From positions 10,746,874 to 10,810,873 of the forward strand of contig NC_052518.1 of NCBI RefSeq assembly GCF_014356525.2: a stretch of 64,000 nucleotides of DNA, written 5' to 3'. This document shows positions 1 through 10,769 of the stretch, one piece after another. A program made the position numbers and the translations under genes. The stretch's first letter is position 1, and every line of letters begins with the position of its first letter. A model generated the notes under the pieces. The model saw only the letters and a list, made by a program, of their open reading frames with translations. It was not told the origin of the DNA and made no database searches. This DNA is from Nilaparvata lugens. Its lineage: Eukaryota; Arthropoda; Insecta; Hemiptera; Delphacidae.

Positions 1-896
1 TTATAAGATCGATTGTTAATAATCATAGAATGTTTGTTTGAGAAAATACAAATATTGCTCAAAAAAAACATGAGTTGAACCAATGGTAGTAATGCTTTAA
101 ACAAGGAAAGTTTCTTCAGCTGTCAAGAGAATTGATAATCGGAGTCAACTAGTATGCTAAAAAGTATTATTACAGACCGGAATACAGAGGCCGTACTGCT
201 GAACTTGGGATCATTTGAATGGAACTAAGTAAATATACAAACTTATCACTTTTGCAAAGTTCACGTTCACTCTGTTGACATAAAACTTTTAATTTCATCA
301 ATCAACAGTTGATTTTCTTCTTTTAAGGATTGTATAACATCATGTGTTATAAAGGTTGGTTGTGGAAGTGCAGAATGTGGGTCATGTGTATAGGATGTGA
401 CCATCCAACTTAGATTACACTAATCATTTTACTAGGTTTAGACGGTATTCAGTGTTGCATTACTGAGTTGCAGAAATCATGGAAATTCAAGAATGATCTT
501 TTCTCGAGATCGTCCTGTTCCTGTTTTTCCTTTAGTTCATATTTGTACTTTTCTGAAATGAGTCTTGTCCAAGTCCATGTTGTCCCATGAACAAGTTGGC
601 ATAGGATGGAACCATCCTGGTGACCATGGCTGTGTAATGAGTTTGGAGGAAGTACTTTCCTTCGAAACTGAAGGCATATTTGGGAAACACATGAAAGTTG
701 GATGAGGGTGTGCAGAATGTGGGTCATGTGTATAGGTAGCCTAGTACACTAATCAATTTACCAGATTGAAACGTTTTTTGGTGTTGCATTATTGAGTTGC
801 AGAAATCAGGAAATTCATTTATTATTTCTGCACATAATGCATTTCCAAGACACAAAAACTCAACAATTCCTCAACAAATTGTTCTTAGTGAATAGA
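1..896. repeat. Left copy of ~0.9 kb direct repeat
   Basis: This stretch matches 15504-16401 almost base for base (offset 15503), starting at ttataagatcgattgttaat in both places and diverging after about 896. Both copies contain the motif tgcagaatgtgggtcatgtg, which recurs inside the copy (near 370 and 714) and again at about 17500, so it belongs to a dispersed family. The short open frames here are not conserved in a coding manner. No gene is seen. Confidence 0.85.
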
Positions 897-1310
897 TAAA
901 TTAGTAGTCAGTTGAAGGTATTTTCAACAAGAATTATATTTTTTCGAAATCGTTCTGTTCATGCATTTCATTGCTGTCCGTGAACAAGATGGCATAGGAT
1001 GGAGCTATCCTGATGACCATGTGCATAGGGTGTGACCATCAACTCATCAGATTACACTAATCATTCAACTTGGTGGAAACGCCTTGTTTCGTTGTATCTC
1101 TGAGTTTCAGAAATCATGGAAATTCATTAATTATTTCTCTACATAATTAATGCATTTCCAAGACACAAAAACTCAACAATTCATCAACAAATTGTCCTTA
1201 GTTAGTAAATAGATAAATTAGTAGTCAGTTGAAGGTATTTTCTACAAGAATTATCTTTTTTCGAAATCGTTCTGATCATGCATTTCATTGCTGTCCGTGA
1301 ATAAGACGAC
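780..1310. repeat. Two tandem ~305 bp repeat units
   Basis: Units beginning around 796 and 1100 share the run from gcagaaatca through cataattaatgcatttcc, then acacaaaaactcaacaatt, then the sequence leading to atgcatttcattgctgtccg. Spacing is about 305 bp. The first unit overlaps the end of the 1-896 direct repeat. No coding signal is seen. Confidence 0.7.
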
Positions 1311-1320
1311 TTATTCAGTG

Positions 1321-2643
1321 CTAAGATAAAATAAAAATAAACTACCAAACTATTATAAATTATTAGATGACAGCACCAGCCAAGACAAGATCTGAAAAAT
1401 CACTTGATATTCACCACAGAATGGAAATTTGGCTAGTACCCTGACACAAAAATCAGAAAAAATAGAAAAAAGATAGCATGTGAAGACATAGGGCGTTTAT
1501 GTTCCAAATTTTTCCAGAAATATACAAAAACGGTTCTACCGTACAAATGGCAACTGGAGATTTGGCAACAGTGTATGAGCGAATGACCGTGAGTAGTTCT
1601 CGCGGGAGCGGGTGCGTCTGACTATTGACTACTGATACCTTCCCTTTCATTTACCGCCGTGAAGCTGGCCCCACCATATCGAGGCCAAAATTTGAAACAT
1701 ATGCCAATTTTTAGGGCTTTTTTGGGCTTCCAGAATAACCAAGTTTCAATTTTTGGGCTCAACCGGAAATGGGTTTTATAAGGGTTTATACATTGGCGGG
1801 CCAGCTTCACGGTTAGCCCGCCACCATCACCGATCTTGAAGATGAAGGTGTCATTTGATAGAGTGAATTTTGGGCTTTCATTCTATACCATTTTCAAATT
1901 TTGGGCTCAAAAATACGACCGTGAGAGACTTCGAAAGTTTTCAAATTCGGCGGGCCAGATTCACGGTTAGCCCGCCACCATCACCGATCTTGAAGATGAA
2001 TGTGTCATTGGATAGAGCGAATTTTGGGCTTTCATTCTATACCATTTTCAAATTTTGGGCTCAATAATTACGCTGCGGGCGGAGGAAAAACGTTATATGC
2101 AGGGGTAGGGGGGGAAATGTATTAAACCAGGTCCCTTGTCGCCGCCAGGAAAAGTGTATTCCAGAAAAAATTGATGAGAATCGATGGAACAAGTCTTCAG
2201 CTATCATATGATACCACTTTCAATTTTTGGGCTCTATAATCACGCCGTCAGCAGGGGGGAAGGGTTGTAGGTAACCAAGTCCATTGCCGCCCCACCATAT
2301 CGAGCCCAAAATTTGAAACATATGCCAATATTTAGGGCTTTTTTTGGGCTTCCAGAATAACCAAGTTTCAATTTTTGGGTTCAACCGGAAATGGGTTAAA
2401 TAAGGGTTTATACATTGGCGGGCCAGCTTCACGGTTAGCCCGCCACCATCACCGATCTTGAAGATGAAGGTGTCATTGGATAGAGAGAATTTTGTGCTTT
2501 CATTCTATACCATTTTCAAATTTTGGGCTCAATAATTATGCTGCTGGCGGAGGAAAAACGTTATATGCAGGGGTAGGGGGGGAAATGTATTAAACCAGGT
2601 CCCTTGTCGCCGCCAGGGAAAGTGTATTCCAGGAAAAATTGAT
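1321..2643. repeat. Segmental duplication, copy 1
   Basis: From ctaagataaaataaaaataa to aggaaaaatt this segment is repeated at 3284-4600 with an offset of about 1960. The copy carries divergent satellite units recognisable by the phrase attttgggct and by gcccgccaccatcaccgatc. The intervening 2644-3283 is unrelated AT-rich sequence with no gene seen. Confidence 0.8.
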
Positions 2644-3283
2644 AATCAATGATTCCAGTCAATATAACTTGATTTCTTATGGATGGAGTGAATAATTAAT
2701 CTTACAGATTGAATAATAATGTAGATGAAAACTACACATATCTATATTTTACCCTCATTACTATCCCAATTGACATATGAGTTTCACGGAAATGAAATGG
2801 TACCATATAATGTTAATGATTCCATTATAATATTATCTAAGTCAAAAAATATAATTGGAAGATAATCTTCAATTCTATTTTTCTCTTACTTTCCACATGG
2901 TCTCTTAACCCTTTACAGGTGTATACAAATTTGGCAGTGCGGTCAGAAATTCCCAAATTTAGTATACAAATTCGGCAGTTTCAAGAAAAAGATCCCTCTT
3001 GAGTGTTATATAGACTCGGCTATTTTTCTCAGGTATGAAAACTTGGCTATCCTTGTCAGGGCCCTACAAACTCGACAATCGAACTTTCGATTTAAGATGT
3101 ATTCGACTCTCAATGGATGTAAATGTATACAAAAGTATGCTATTTTTGTAATAGGACTTATTATTATCAGAATTTTATAATTAAGACTGCAAAAGAGATT
3201 TATCTCTTTGCAAGCAGCAGATTTCAAGTAGGCTTTTTACTTCTGAATCCATTTTAGTATTTTCTATTCAAATTGATATTGTG

Positions 3284-4600
3284 CTAAGATAAAATAAAAA
3301 TAAACTACCAAACTATTATAAATTATTAGATGACAGCACCAGCCAAGACAAGATCTGAAAAATCACTTGATATTCACCACAGAATGGAAATTTGGCTAGT
3401 ACCTGACACAAAAATCAGAAAAAAGATAGCATGTGAAGACATAGGGCGTGTATGTTCCAAATTTTTCCAGAAATATACAAAAACGGTTCTACCGTACAAA
3501 TGGCAACTGGAGATTTTGCAACAGTGTATGAGCGAATGACCGTGAGTAGTTCTCGCGGGAGCGGGTGCGTCTGACTATTGACTACTGATACCTTCCCTTC
3601 CATTTACCGCCGTGAAGCTGGCCCCACCATATCGAGGCCAAAATTTGAAACATATGCCAATATTTAGGGCTTTTTTTGGGCTTCCAGAATAACCAAGTTT
3701 CAATTTTTGGGCTCAACCAGAAATGGGTTTTATAAGGGTTTATACATTGGCGGGCCAGCTTCACGGTTAGCCCGCCACCATCACCGATCTTGAAGATGAA
3801 GGTGTCATTTGATAGAGTGAATTTTGGGCTTTCATTCTATACCATATTCAAATTTTGGGTTCAAAAAATACGACCGTGAGAGACTTCGAAAGTTTTCAAA
3901 TTCGGCGGGCCAGATTCACGGTTAGCCCGCCACCATCACCGATCTTGAAGATGAATGTGTCATTGGATAGAGCGAATTTTGGGCTTTCATTCTATACCAT
4001 TTTCAAATTTTGGGCTCAATAATTACGCTGCGGGCGGAGGAAAAACGTTATTGGCAGGGGGAGGGGGGGTTAATGTATTAAACCAGGTCCCTTGTCGCCG
4101 CCAGGAAAAGTGTATTCCAGAAAAAATTGATGAGAATCGATGGAACAAGTCTTCAGCTATCATATGATACCACTTTCAATTTTTGGGCTCGATAATCACG
4201 CCGTCAGCAGGGGGGAAGGGTTGTAGGTAACCAAGTCCTTTGCCGCCCCACCATATCGAGCCCAAAATTTGAAACATATGCCAATATTTAGGGCTTTTTT
4301 TGGGCTTCCAGAATAACCAAGTTTCAATTTTTTGGTTCAACCGGAAATGGGTTTAATAAGGGTTTATACATTGGCGGGCCAGCTTCACGGTTAGCCCGCC
4401 ACCATCACCGATCTTGAAGATGAAGGTGTCATTGGATAGAGAGAATTTTGGGCTTTCATTCTATACCATTTTCAAATTTTGGGCTCAATAATTATGCTGC
4501 TGGTGGAGGAAAAACGTTATATGCAGTGGTAGGGGGGGGAAATGTATTAAACCAGGTCCCTTGTCGCCGCCAGGGAAAGTGTATTCCAGGAAAAATTGAT
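3284..4600. repeat. Segmental duplication, copy 2
   Basis: This is the partner of 1321-2643. Differences are scattered substitutions and small indels, mostly in homopurine or G runs, consistent with a moderately young duplication. It leads directly into the regular ~148 bp satellite array. Confidence 0.8.
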
Positions 4601-5399
4601 GAGAAACGATAGAACAAGTCTTCAGCTATCATATGATACCACTTTCAATTCTTGGGCTCGATAATCACTCTGTCAGCGGGGGGGAAGGGTTGTAGGTAAC
4701 CATGTCCCTTGCTGCCCCCAGGGAAGTTGTATTTCATAATAATTCAACGGAAATCGATATAACAAGTCTACAGCTATCATATTATACCACTTTCAATTTT
4801 TGGGCTCGATAATCACGCCGTCAGCGGAGGGGAAGGGTTGTAGGTAACCAAGTCCCTTGCCGCCCCCAGGGAAGTTGTATTTCATAATAATTTAACGGAA
4901 ATCGATGTAACAAGTCTACAGCTATCATAGTATACCACTTTCAATTTTTGGGCTCGATGATCACGCTGTCACGGGGGGGAAGGGTTATAGGTAACCAGGT
5001 CCCTTGCCGCCCCCAGGGTATGTGTAATCGAGAAAAATCTGATATAAATCGATGTAACAAGTCTACAGCTATCATATTATACCACTTTCAATTTTTGGGC
5101 TCGATAATCACGCCGTCATGGGGGTGGAAGGGTTATAGGTAACCAGGTCCTTTGCCGCCCCCAGGGTATGTCTAATCGAGAAAAATCCGATATAAATCGA
5201 TGTTACAAGTCTACAGCTATCATATTATACCACTTTCAATTTTTGGGCTCGATAATCACGCCGTCAGCAGGGGGGGAAGGGTTGTATGTAACCAGGTCCC
5301 TTGCCGCCCCCAGGGAAGTTGTATTTCATAATAATTTAACGGAAATCGATGTAACAAGTCTACAGCTATTATATGATACCACTTTCAATTTTTGGGCTC
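4600..5399. repeat. Satellite-like tandem array, ~148 bp period
   Basis: The phrase accactttcaatt occurs at 4638, 4786, 4934, 5081, 5229 and 5378, a steady spacing of 147-149 bp. Each unit also holds gataatcacgccgtcag or a variant, a G run, and ccttgccgcccccaggg. The small open frames in the array arise because the period is not far from a multiple of three; they are not evidence of a protein. The array ends at an exact junction with a BEL/Pao fragment at about 5399. Confidence 0.88.
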
Positions 5400-6230
5400 A
5401 AACAGTCATTTAACTTATTAACAGTCATCAATTCGTGCGATTCACCTATACTAGGACTCCCACGTAGCAAGTGAGGAACTAACTCCGCACCAATTATGCC
5501 ATCTATTCTACTAGGAAGGTAGAATTTGTCGTCAGCCAGTGTGTGATTTTCAAGATGATGAAGTTTGGAACTGTCGATTTCACAAGAAGGCAACTTGTCG
5601 ATGATTTTATCTACCACTGTGGCATCCATTGAAAACTTGACGGTAGGATCCAACTTCGACTGAATCGACACACAAGTACGACCTCGAACTTCACTAGTAC
5701 CACCACCGAATCCACGAACAACGGTTTTCATGGGCTGGAATGGTAGTCTCAAACGCCGACACAATTTGGCTGTAACAAAATGACACTGACTCCCGGTGTC
5801 AATCAAGAAATGAACATCACAAAGCTGATCATTACAATCTCGAACATGTGCAGTGACGGTCGACAACACAACGGTCGAATTTTCTACATCGTTGGATGTA
5901 GAACAACAACTAATAGGTGATGTGCCACCTGCCTTGGAGTTTGACGAGGACACAACACCTTCATTGGAACTTGATCTGGAAAAGTGCAATAAAGAATGAT
6001 GAGATTCTCGACATTGAGCACACTGAGTTTTACTATGACAATCTCTACTCAAATGATCCACATCAAGACAACGAAAACAACAAAACTTTCCTTTAATCAA
6101 ACAATAACGATCAGGAGTCAAGACAAGGAGTCATTTTCAAGAAACTTGCACAATCTACTAACCGATGACCCGGTTTTGAGCACTTCAGACAATTGGGATT
6201 TTTACTAGATGCATCGTTAGATGAATCATT
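5400..6230 (-). pseudogene. BEL/Pao retrotransposon fragment, copy A (zinc knuckles and aspartic protease)
   Basis: Read on the minus strand, this encodes the end of a BEL/Pao gag and the start of its pol. CCHC-type zinc knuckles (CLKCSKPGHRLVDC and a second CFRC...C region) are followed by an aspartic protease domain with the catalytic motif LIDTGSQCHF and a GIIGAEL region, as in the DUF1758 protease family. A small insertion near 6110-6120 breaks the frame between the knuckles. There is no reverse transcriptase, because the protein runs into satellite at about 5399. At 6230 it is cut by an unrelated element. It is near identical to 7400-8221, so the two arose by duplication. A dead fragment. 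Confidence 0.85.
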
Positions 6231-6446
6231 AAGCCGCGTCCACACTATGTCGATCGACACCGATCGACAAAGTCGATCGACAATGTCGAACAAGTCTGGA
6301 CGTGTCGCTCGACATTGTTGAGCGCTGTCGAGTCGAGTCGAATGCAACCCAATTCAGGTCGGTCCGGATCAAAGAAAGTCGAGTCGAACGCACCAGTGTG
6401 GACGTGTCGATCTTGTCACTGCCGTTTTAGAAAATAGAATAGTGAT

Positions 6447-6545
6447 ATACTGTTGTGAATTAGTGAATATACTGTTGTGAATATACTGTTGTGAATATAC
6501 TGTTAGTGAATATACTAGTTAGTGAATAGTGAATATACTGTTGTT
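6447..6545. repeat. Short tandem repeat, ~15 bp unit
   Basis: Multiple copies of gtgaatatactgtt(gt) occur just 5' of the MADF reading frame. Unit length varies because of interspersed agtgaat pieces. Confidence 0.85.
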
Positions 6546-6569
6546 CAAGTGCTTACATTTTTATTGAAA

Positions 6570-6830
6570 ATGAATTGGAGTGATACCCAAACGTCGAATT
6601 TTATTGAAATGTACCATGATCGTTCTTACTTATGGGATTCAAGTGATGTTGACTATAAAAACAGAAACAAGCGGCATGATGGTTTGGTGGAAATTGCGGT
6701 GTCATTTGGCATTGAAAAAGTGGAGGTGGAAAAGAAAATTAGAAATTTGCAAAGACAATTTGCAAGGGAGAAAAAGAGACAGAGCGAGTTGAAGAAGACC
6801 GGCATCTTCATCATCACTCATTTTATATAA
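6570..6830 (+). CDS. MADF-domain protein fragment (mobile-element associated)
   Basis: The frame from the ATG at 6570 gives MNWSDTQTSNFIEMY..., with the typical start of a MADF (Myb/SANT-like in Adf-1) DNA-binding domain. A short helix that senses the block to be encoded is followed by YLWDSSDVDYKNRNKR and a helix with V..KIRNLQRQFAREKKR. The earlier in-frame ATG at 6522 lies in the tandem repeat, so 6570 is preferred. The frame ends at about residue 87, just after the basic helix, without the rest of a normal protein, so it looks truncated. In PIF/Harbinger elements such proteins assist the transposase. The flanking GTCGATCGAC repeats support a mobile-element origin rather than a host gene. 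Confidence 0.6.
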   Translation: MNWSDTQTSNFIEMYHDRSYLWDSSDVDYKNRNKRHDGLVEIAVSFGIEKVEVEKKIRNLQRQFAREKKRQSELKKTGIFIITHFI

Positions 6831-6881
6831 AAACTCGATTCTTATTTAAAATAAAACACTCGATTAAATATAAGCTGACTA

Positions 6882-6935
6882 AGATAAAACACTAAAACAC
6901 TTAAAACACTAAAACACTTAAAACACTCGATTATG
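6882..6935. repeat. Short tandem repeat of aaaacactaaaacactt
   Basis: An 18-bp unit of the type aacacttaaaacactaaa is repeated about three times downstream of the MADF frame. Confidence 0.75.
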
Positions 6936-7050
6936 TATGAACATTTATGATGGTTGTCGATAGGCTCGTCCACATGTACTGAGGCAATTTTGTCGAGTGA
7001 CACAGTCAAAGGTGTCGAGCGACTTTATCGATCGACTGGGTCGACAGAGT

Positions 7051-7399
7051 CGATGTAACAAGTCTACAGCTATCATATTATACCACTTTCAATTTTTGGG
7101 CTCGATAATCACGCTGTCACGGGGGGGAAGGGTTATAGGTAACCAGGTCCCTTGCCGCCCCCAGGGTATGTGTAATCGAGAAAAATCCGATATAAATCGA
7201 TGTTACAAGTCTACAGCTATCATATTATACCACTTTCAAATTTTGGGCTCGATAATCACGCCGTCAGCGGGGGGGAAGGGTTGTATGTAACCAGGTCCCT
7301 TGCCGCCCCCAGGGAAGTTGTATTTCATAATAATTTAACTGAAATCGATGTAACAAGTCTACAGCTATCATATGATACCACTTTCAATTTTTGGGCTCA
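7051..7399. repeat. Satellite units preceding BEL copy B
   Basis: Just over two satellite units of the same ~148 bp family lie here, aligned with 5049-5400 at an offset of about 2000. The last unit ends at the same base of the BEL sequence as in copy A (ttgggctcaaacagtcattt). Confidence 0.85.
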
Positions 7400-9187
7400 A
7401 ACAGTCATTTAACTTATTAACAGTCATCAATTCGTGCGATTCACCTATACTAGGACTCCCACATAGCAAGTGAGGAACTAACTCCGCACCAATGATGCCA
7501 TCTATTCTACTAGGAAGGTAGAATTTGTCGTCAGCCAGTGTAAGATTTTCAAGATGATGAAGTTTGGAACTGTCGATTTCACAAGAAGGCAACTTGTCGA
7601 TGATTTTATCTACCACTGTGGCATCCATTGAAAACTTGACGGTAGGATCCAACTTCGACTGAATCGACACACAAGTACGACCTCGAACTTCACTAGTACC
7701 ACCACCGAATCCACGAACAACGGTTTTCATGGGCTGGAATGGTAGTCTCAAACGCCGACACAATTTGGCTGTAACAAAATGACACTGACTCCCGGTGTCA
7801 ATCAAGAAACGAACATCACAAAGCTGATCATTACAATCTCGAACATGTGCAGTGACGGTCGACAACACAACGGTCGAATTTTCTACATCGTTGGATGTAG
7901 AACAACAACTAATAGGTGATGTGCCACCTGCCTTGGAGTTCGACAAGGACGCAACACCTTCATTGGAACTTGATCTGGAAAAGTGCAATAAAGAATGATG
8001 AGATTCTCGACATTGAGCACACTGAGTTTTACTACGACAATCTCTACTCAAATAATCCACATCAAGACAACGAAAACAACAAAACTTTCCTTTAATCAAA
8101 CAATAACGATTCCAAGGAGTCATTTTCAAGAAACTTGCACAATCTACTAACCGATGACCCGGTTTTGAGCACTTCAGACAATTGGGATTTTTACTAGATG
8201 CATCGTTAGATGAATCATTAGATTGAACCACAAACACCTTTGATTTATTATCCTTTTTGTGCCTCATATTAAACGATTCAGTATGTTTCTCATCAGAAGG
8301 AAGAGTCTTAATTTGCTTTTCAATGAATTTGACATAATCGGTATAAGTTGGCTTAGCCTTGTCACAGACGGCCGATTCAAAATTTCTACAAGAACTTGGA
8401 TCCAGCAATCTCAAGCCATGATAGAGGAATATCGAGTCTGACAAATCAGTGAGTCGCAATCTCTTCACTGCATTGATTGAACTGCAAAACCCATCCAAAA
8501 TCGCAATACAACCTGCCTTTGATTCTGATTTTATTGGACGAAATTCAAAAATTTGTTTGAAATAGGGATCGACTTGTGCCCGTGGATCGTTATAGCGGGT
8601 CAATAATGCCTGCCAAATTATTTGATAATTGTTAGCCAATGGTGGCAAATGACGACAAATATTTGCTGCTTGTCCAGTAAGTCTACTTACAAGATATTGG
8701 ACCTTCTGCTGATCGTTCAAACTCTTGTTGTCATGTACCAATGCCTTAAATAGTTCATAAAACACCGACCATTGAGTCTGGTTCCCATCAAATTTCGGAA
8801 GGTGATTTTAGGCAGTACTGACTCGGACACGACCGGCTGTGCACTAGCTGCTGTAGCTGCCGAAGATTGAGCAATAGCATCAGTCACCTCTTTCTGTTTG
8901 AGAGTGTTAGCCGCTACTTCAATATACTGAAACAGATCTAGGTGTGAGTCGTTGAATGCTACAACATGATCTTTATTCAACTCAAGTTCCAACTCATTAA
9001 CCACTAATTCTGTCTTTTCATAATCCGAAATGGTCTGAGACACCTGAGGATACAAGATTGAAAATTGCTCAGCAACTTTTGGATCAGAGACATTTTTAGA
9101 CAGTTCATAAATTCTTTGCAATCTGGCATACAATTGTTCCAGTTTAGCGTGATGCACCCTGATTTGTTTCTGTAAATTTTCCTCCAT
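7400..9187 (-). pseudogene. BEL/Pao retrotransposon gag and protease, copy B, truncated
   Basis: The minus strand encodes a BEL/Pao polyprotein from a gag start (MEENLQKQIRVHHAKLEQLY at 9187) through the DUF1759-like gag core (VQYLVSRLTGQAANICRHLP), zinc knuckles at about 8080-8200, and the protease (LIDTGSQCHF). It stops at the satellite junction near 7400. A one-base frame change near 8795 separates the first ~130 gag residues from the rest. Reverse transcriptase, RNase H, integrase and the second LTR are all missing. The family is a vertebrate/insect class of LTR retrotransposons acting through a gag particle. Its leader and one probable LTR lie upstream at 9189-10477. Confidence 0.88.
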
Positions 9188-9788
9188 CTTGAACCCATAC
9201 ACAAAACAATTCAGCCCCGACAATACAAACAACAGACAATAAAACAAGAATGAGTTCAAAACTAGATGAAAGGAAGAATCACAACTAGTAAGTTATCAAA
9301 GTTAAACTTTGATTATCAATTCACAAGATAAGTTACTGCTGAAGACAAAACTATATGATTAGATAATGTTCTTCCAACAACTCACAAACAAACGATAACT
9401 TGTTGAATTGAACAAACAAATTCATGCTGGTGATTAACCTTCACTAACATGTATAACAAAATGGACAATACAAATTCCAACAAACAAACAAATTCCTGAG
9501 AAAAAGAGGACAATGCGCCTAGTTTCAGGAAATTACAATTTTAACTGAAATAAATTTAATTTCAGACAAATACAAATTGACAAGAAACCTTGCTCTAGAA
9601 CAAGGCTACAACAAACTTAAGTTGAGCATAGATCAGACCATTCTCAACATGCCAACATTGGACAAATACGAAACTGCTTAAATTCAATGTGTGTGAATTA
9701 ATCAACAAATTACAAATTTAAATTCATTCCGGCCTGGCAGGATCAAGAAATGTTCTGAACAAAGCTCAGGCTAGAGCTACCAGAGGAC
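9188..9788 (-). other. Non-coding leader between the probable BEL LTR and gag
   Basis: This AT-rich sequence on the minus strand lies between the end of the probable LTR and the gag start. The expected primer-binding site should sit close to 9788. A candidate starting TGG on the minus strand (TGGTAGCTCTAGCC) is visible at about 9770-9783, but I could not match it to a specific tRNA. No gene is seen. Confidence 0.4.
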
Positions 9789-10477
9789 TGTAATTGACTA
9801 TTCAAATAATCAAATACAAACAAGGGGCAAAATTTAATCTTCAATTTGAGCCAGGTTATTTGTACAGTTAAACTCTGCATTAATGAACAATAAAAAAGAG
9901 CAAAAACTCACCAGATTGATTCCAATCTTGTCTACTTGCCCTTTGAAGCCTTTATTAGGTGTTTTGGTCAGATTCAGGGTGGGATGAAATCTGGGAAAAG
10001 ACAGGTTTGCTTCCAGGCTGCCTTTTCGCGTTGATTCTGTGTTCAACTTGCAGGTCATACACTGTGTTTCGAACAAAGCTCAAACTGGATTCTTTATAAA
10101 TTCAAATCTGATTCAAATTAATTCAATTCAACACTATTTACGCTGTTATATTCATAATTCACACACACGACATTCAAACAATTATTTACAAGAAATTTCC
10201 GATCGAAATTACATGACAAACACACAATTTTGGTCTTGCAACAAGACGGGCTGACAAAACAAGATAGACTGAAAACTAGGACGACAAGGCCAAAACAGCT
10301 GGACGGTCTGCACTGGCGCAAACACAAGCCTGCTATTGGCAGAACTGCAGACTGGGATTTCGGCGCTACAGTTCGAATTCTCTGGCCAGACCAGATAACT
10401 GATTTGCGATTTCAGATTATGATAAACTACTTAATTTTTTTTCTTCTGTACTTTTAATGTATTCTGTTATATTTACA
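9789..10477 (-). repeat. Probable BEL/Pao long terminal repeat (single copy)
   Basis: On the minus strand the segment starts TGTAAATATAACAG (10477) and ends ...CAATTACA (9789), giving the TGTAA...TTACA ends typical of LTRs. Inside lies a TATA-like box (TTTATAAAG, about 10098) followed about 140 bp later by AATAAAG (about 9960), the order expected for promoter and polyadenylation signals. Its position 5' of the gag frame fits a 5' LTR. Because the other end of the element is lost there is no second copy to compare, so the boundaries are an inference. Confidence 0.45.
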
Positions 10478-10769
10478 GACGGACTCGAGTCTAGTCGAAA
10501 GTGAAAACTCGCTATGCACACTCAATGAAAGAACAATAAAATGAAAAATGTGATTGGTGTCACAATATCTTCAAGCAGTTAGGTACTCTCAATCACTGAT
10601 CAAATAAATTATTGTAAATTTGAGTGGAAAAACTTGCGTTGAAACTTCTTCATATATTAATTTTAAACATTTGTTATAAATTTTCATTCAGAGATTGACT
10701 TAGTAATAGATTGGAGTAGGTAGTTGCAATTATATTAAATGATTGAAAATTAGTGCTATTAAAACTCAC

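Larger units (their letters stand above)
6231..7048 (+). mobile_element. Harbinger-like element fragment with GTCGATCGAC subterminal repeats
   Basis: The element begins abruptly after atcattaa, where the BEL sequence stops matching its sister copy. It starts with gccgcgtccacac and is rich in repeats of gtcgatcgac at both ends (6250-6330 and 6995-7048). It contains a MADF-type open frame. PIF/Harbinger elements carry a MADF/Myb-like protein and duplicate a 3-bp TWA target, and the TTA at the left junction fits. The right end does not return to BEL sequence but enters a satellite unit, so the insertion is rearranged or truncated. No DDE transposase is seen. Confidence 0.6.

Noticed and set aside
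4948..5413. Overlapping ~60-80 codon frames with repeated peptides in the satellite (MGSMITLSRGG..., MSNREKSDINRC...)
   Set aside because: They recur only because the DNA repeats with a ~148 bp period; frames change between units, no domain is present and they fuse to opposite-strand BEL sequence.
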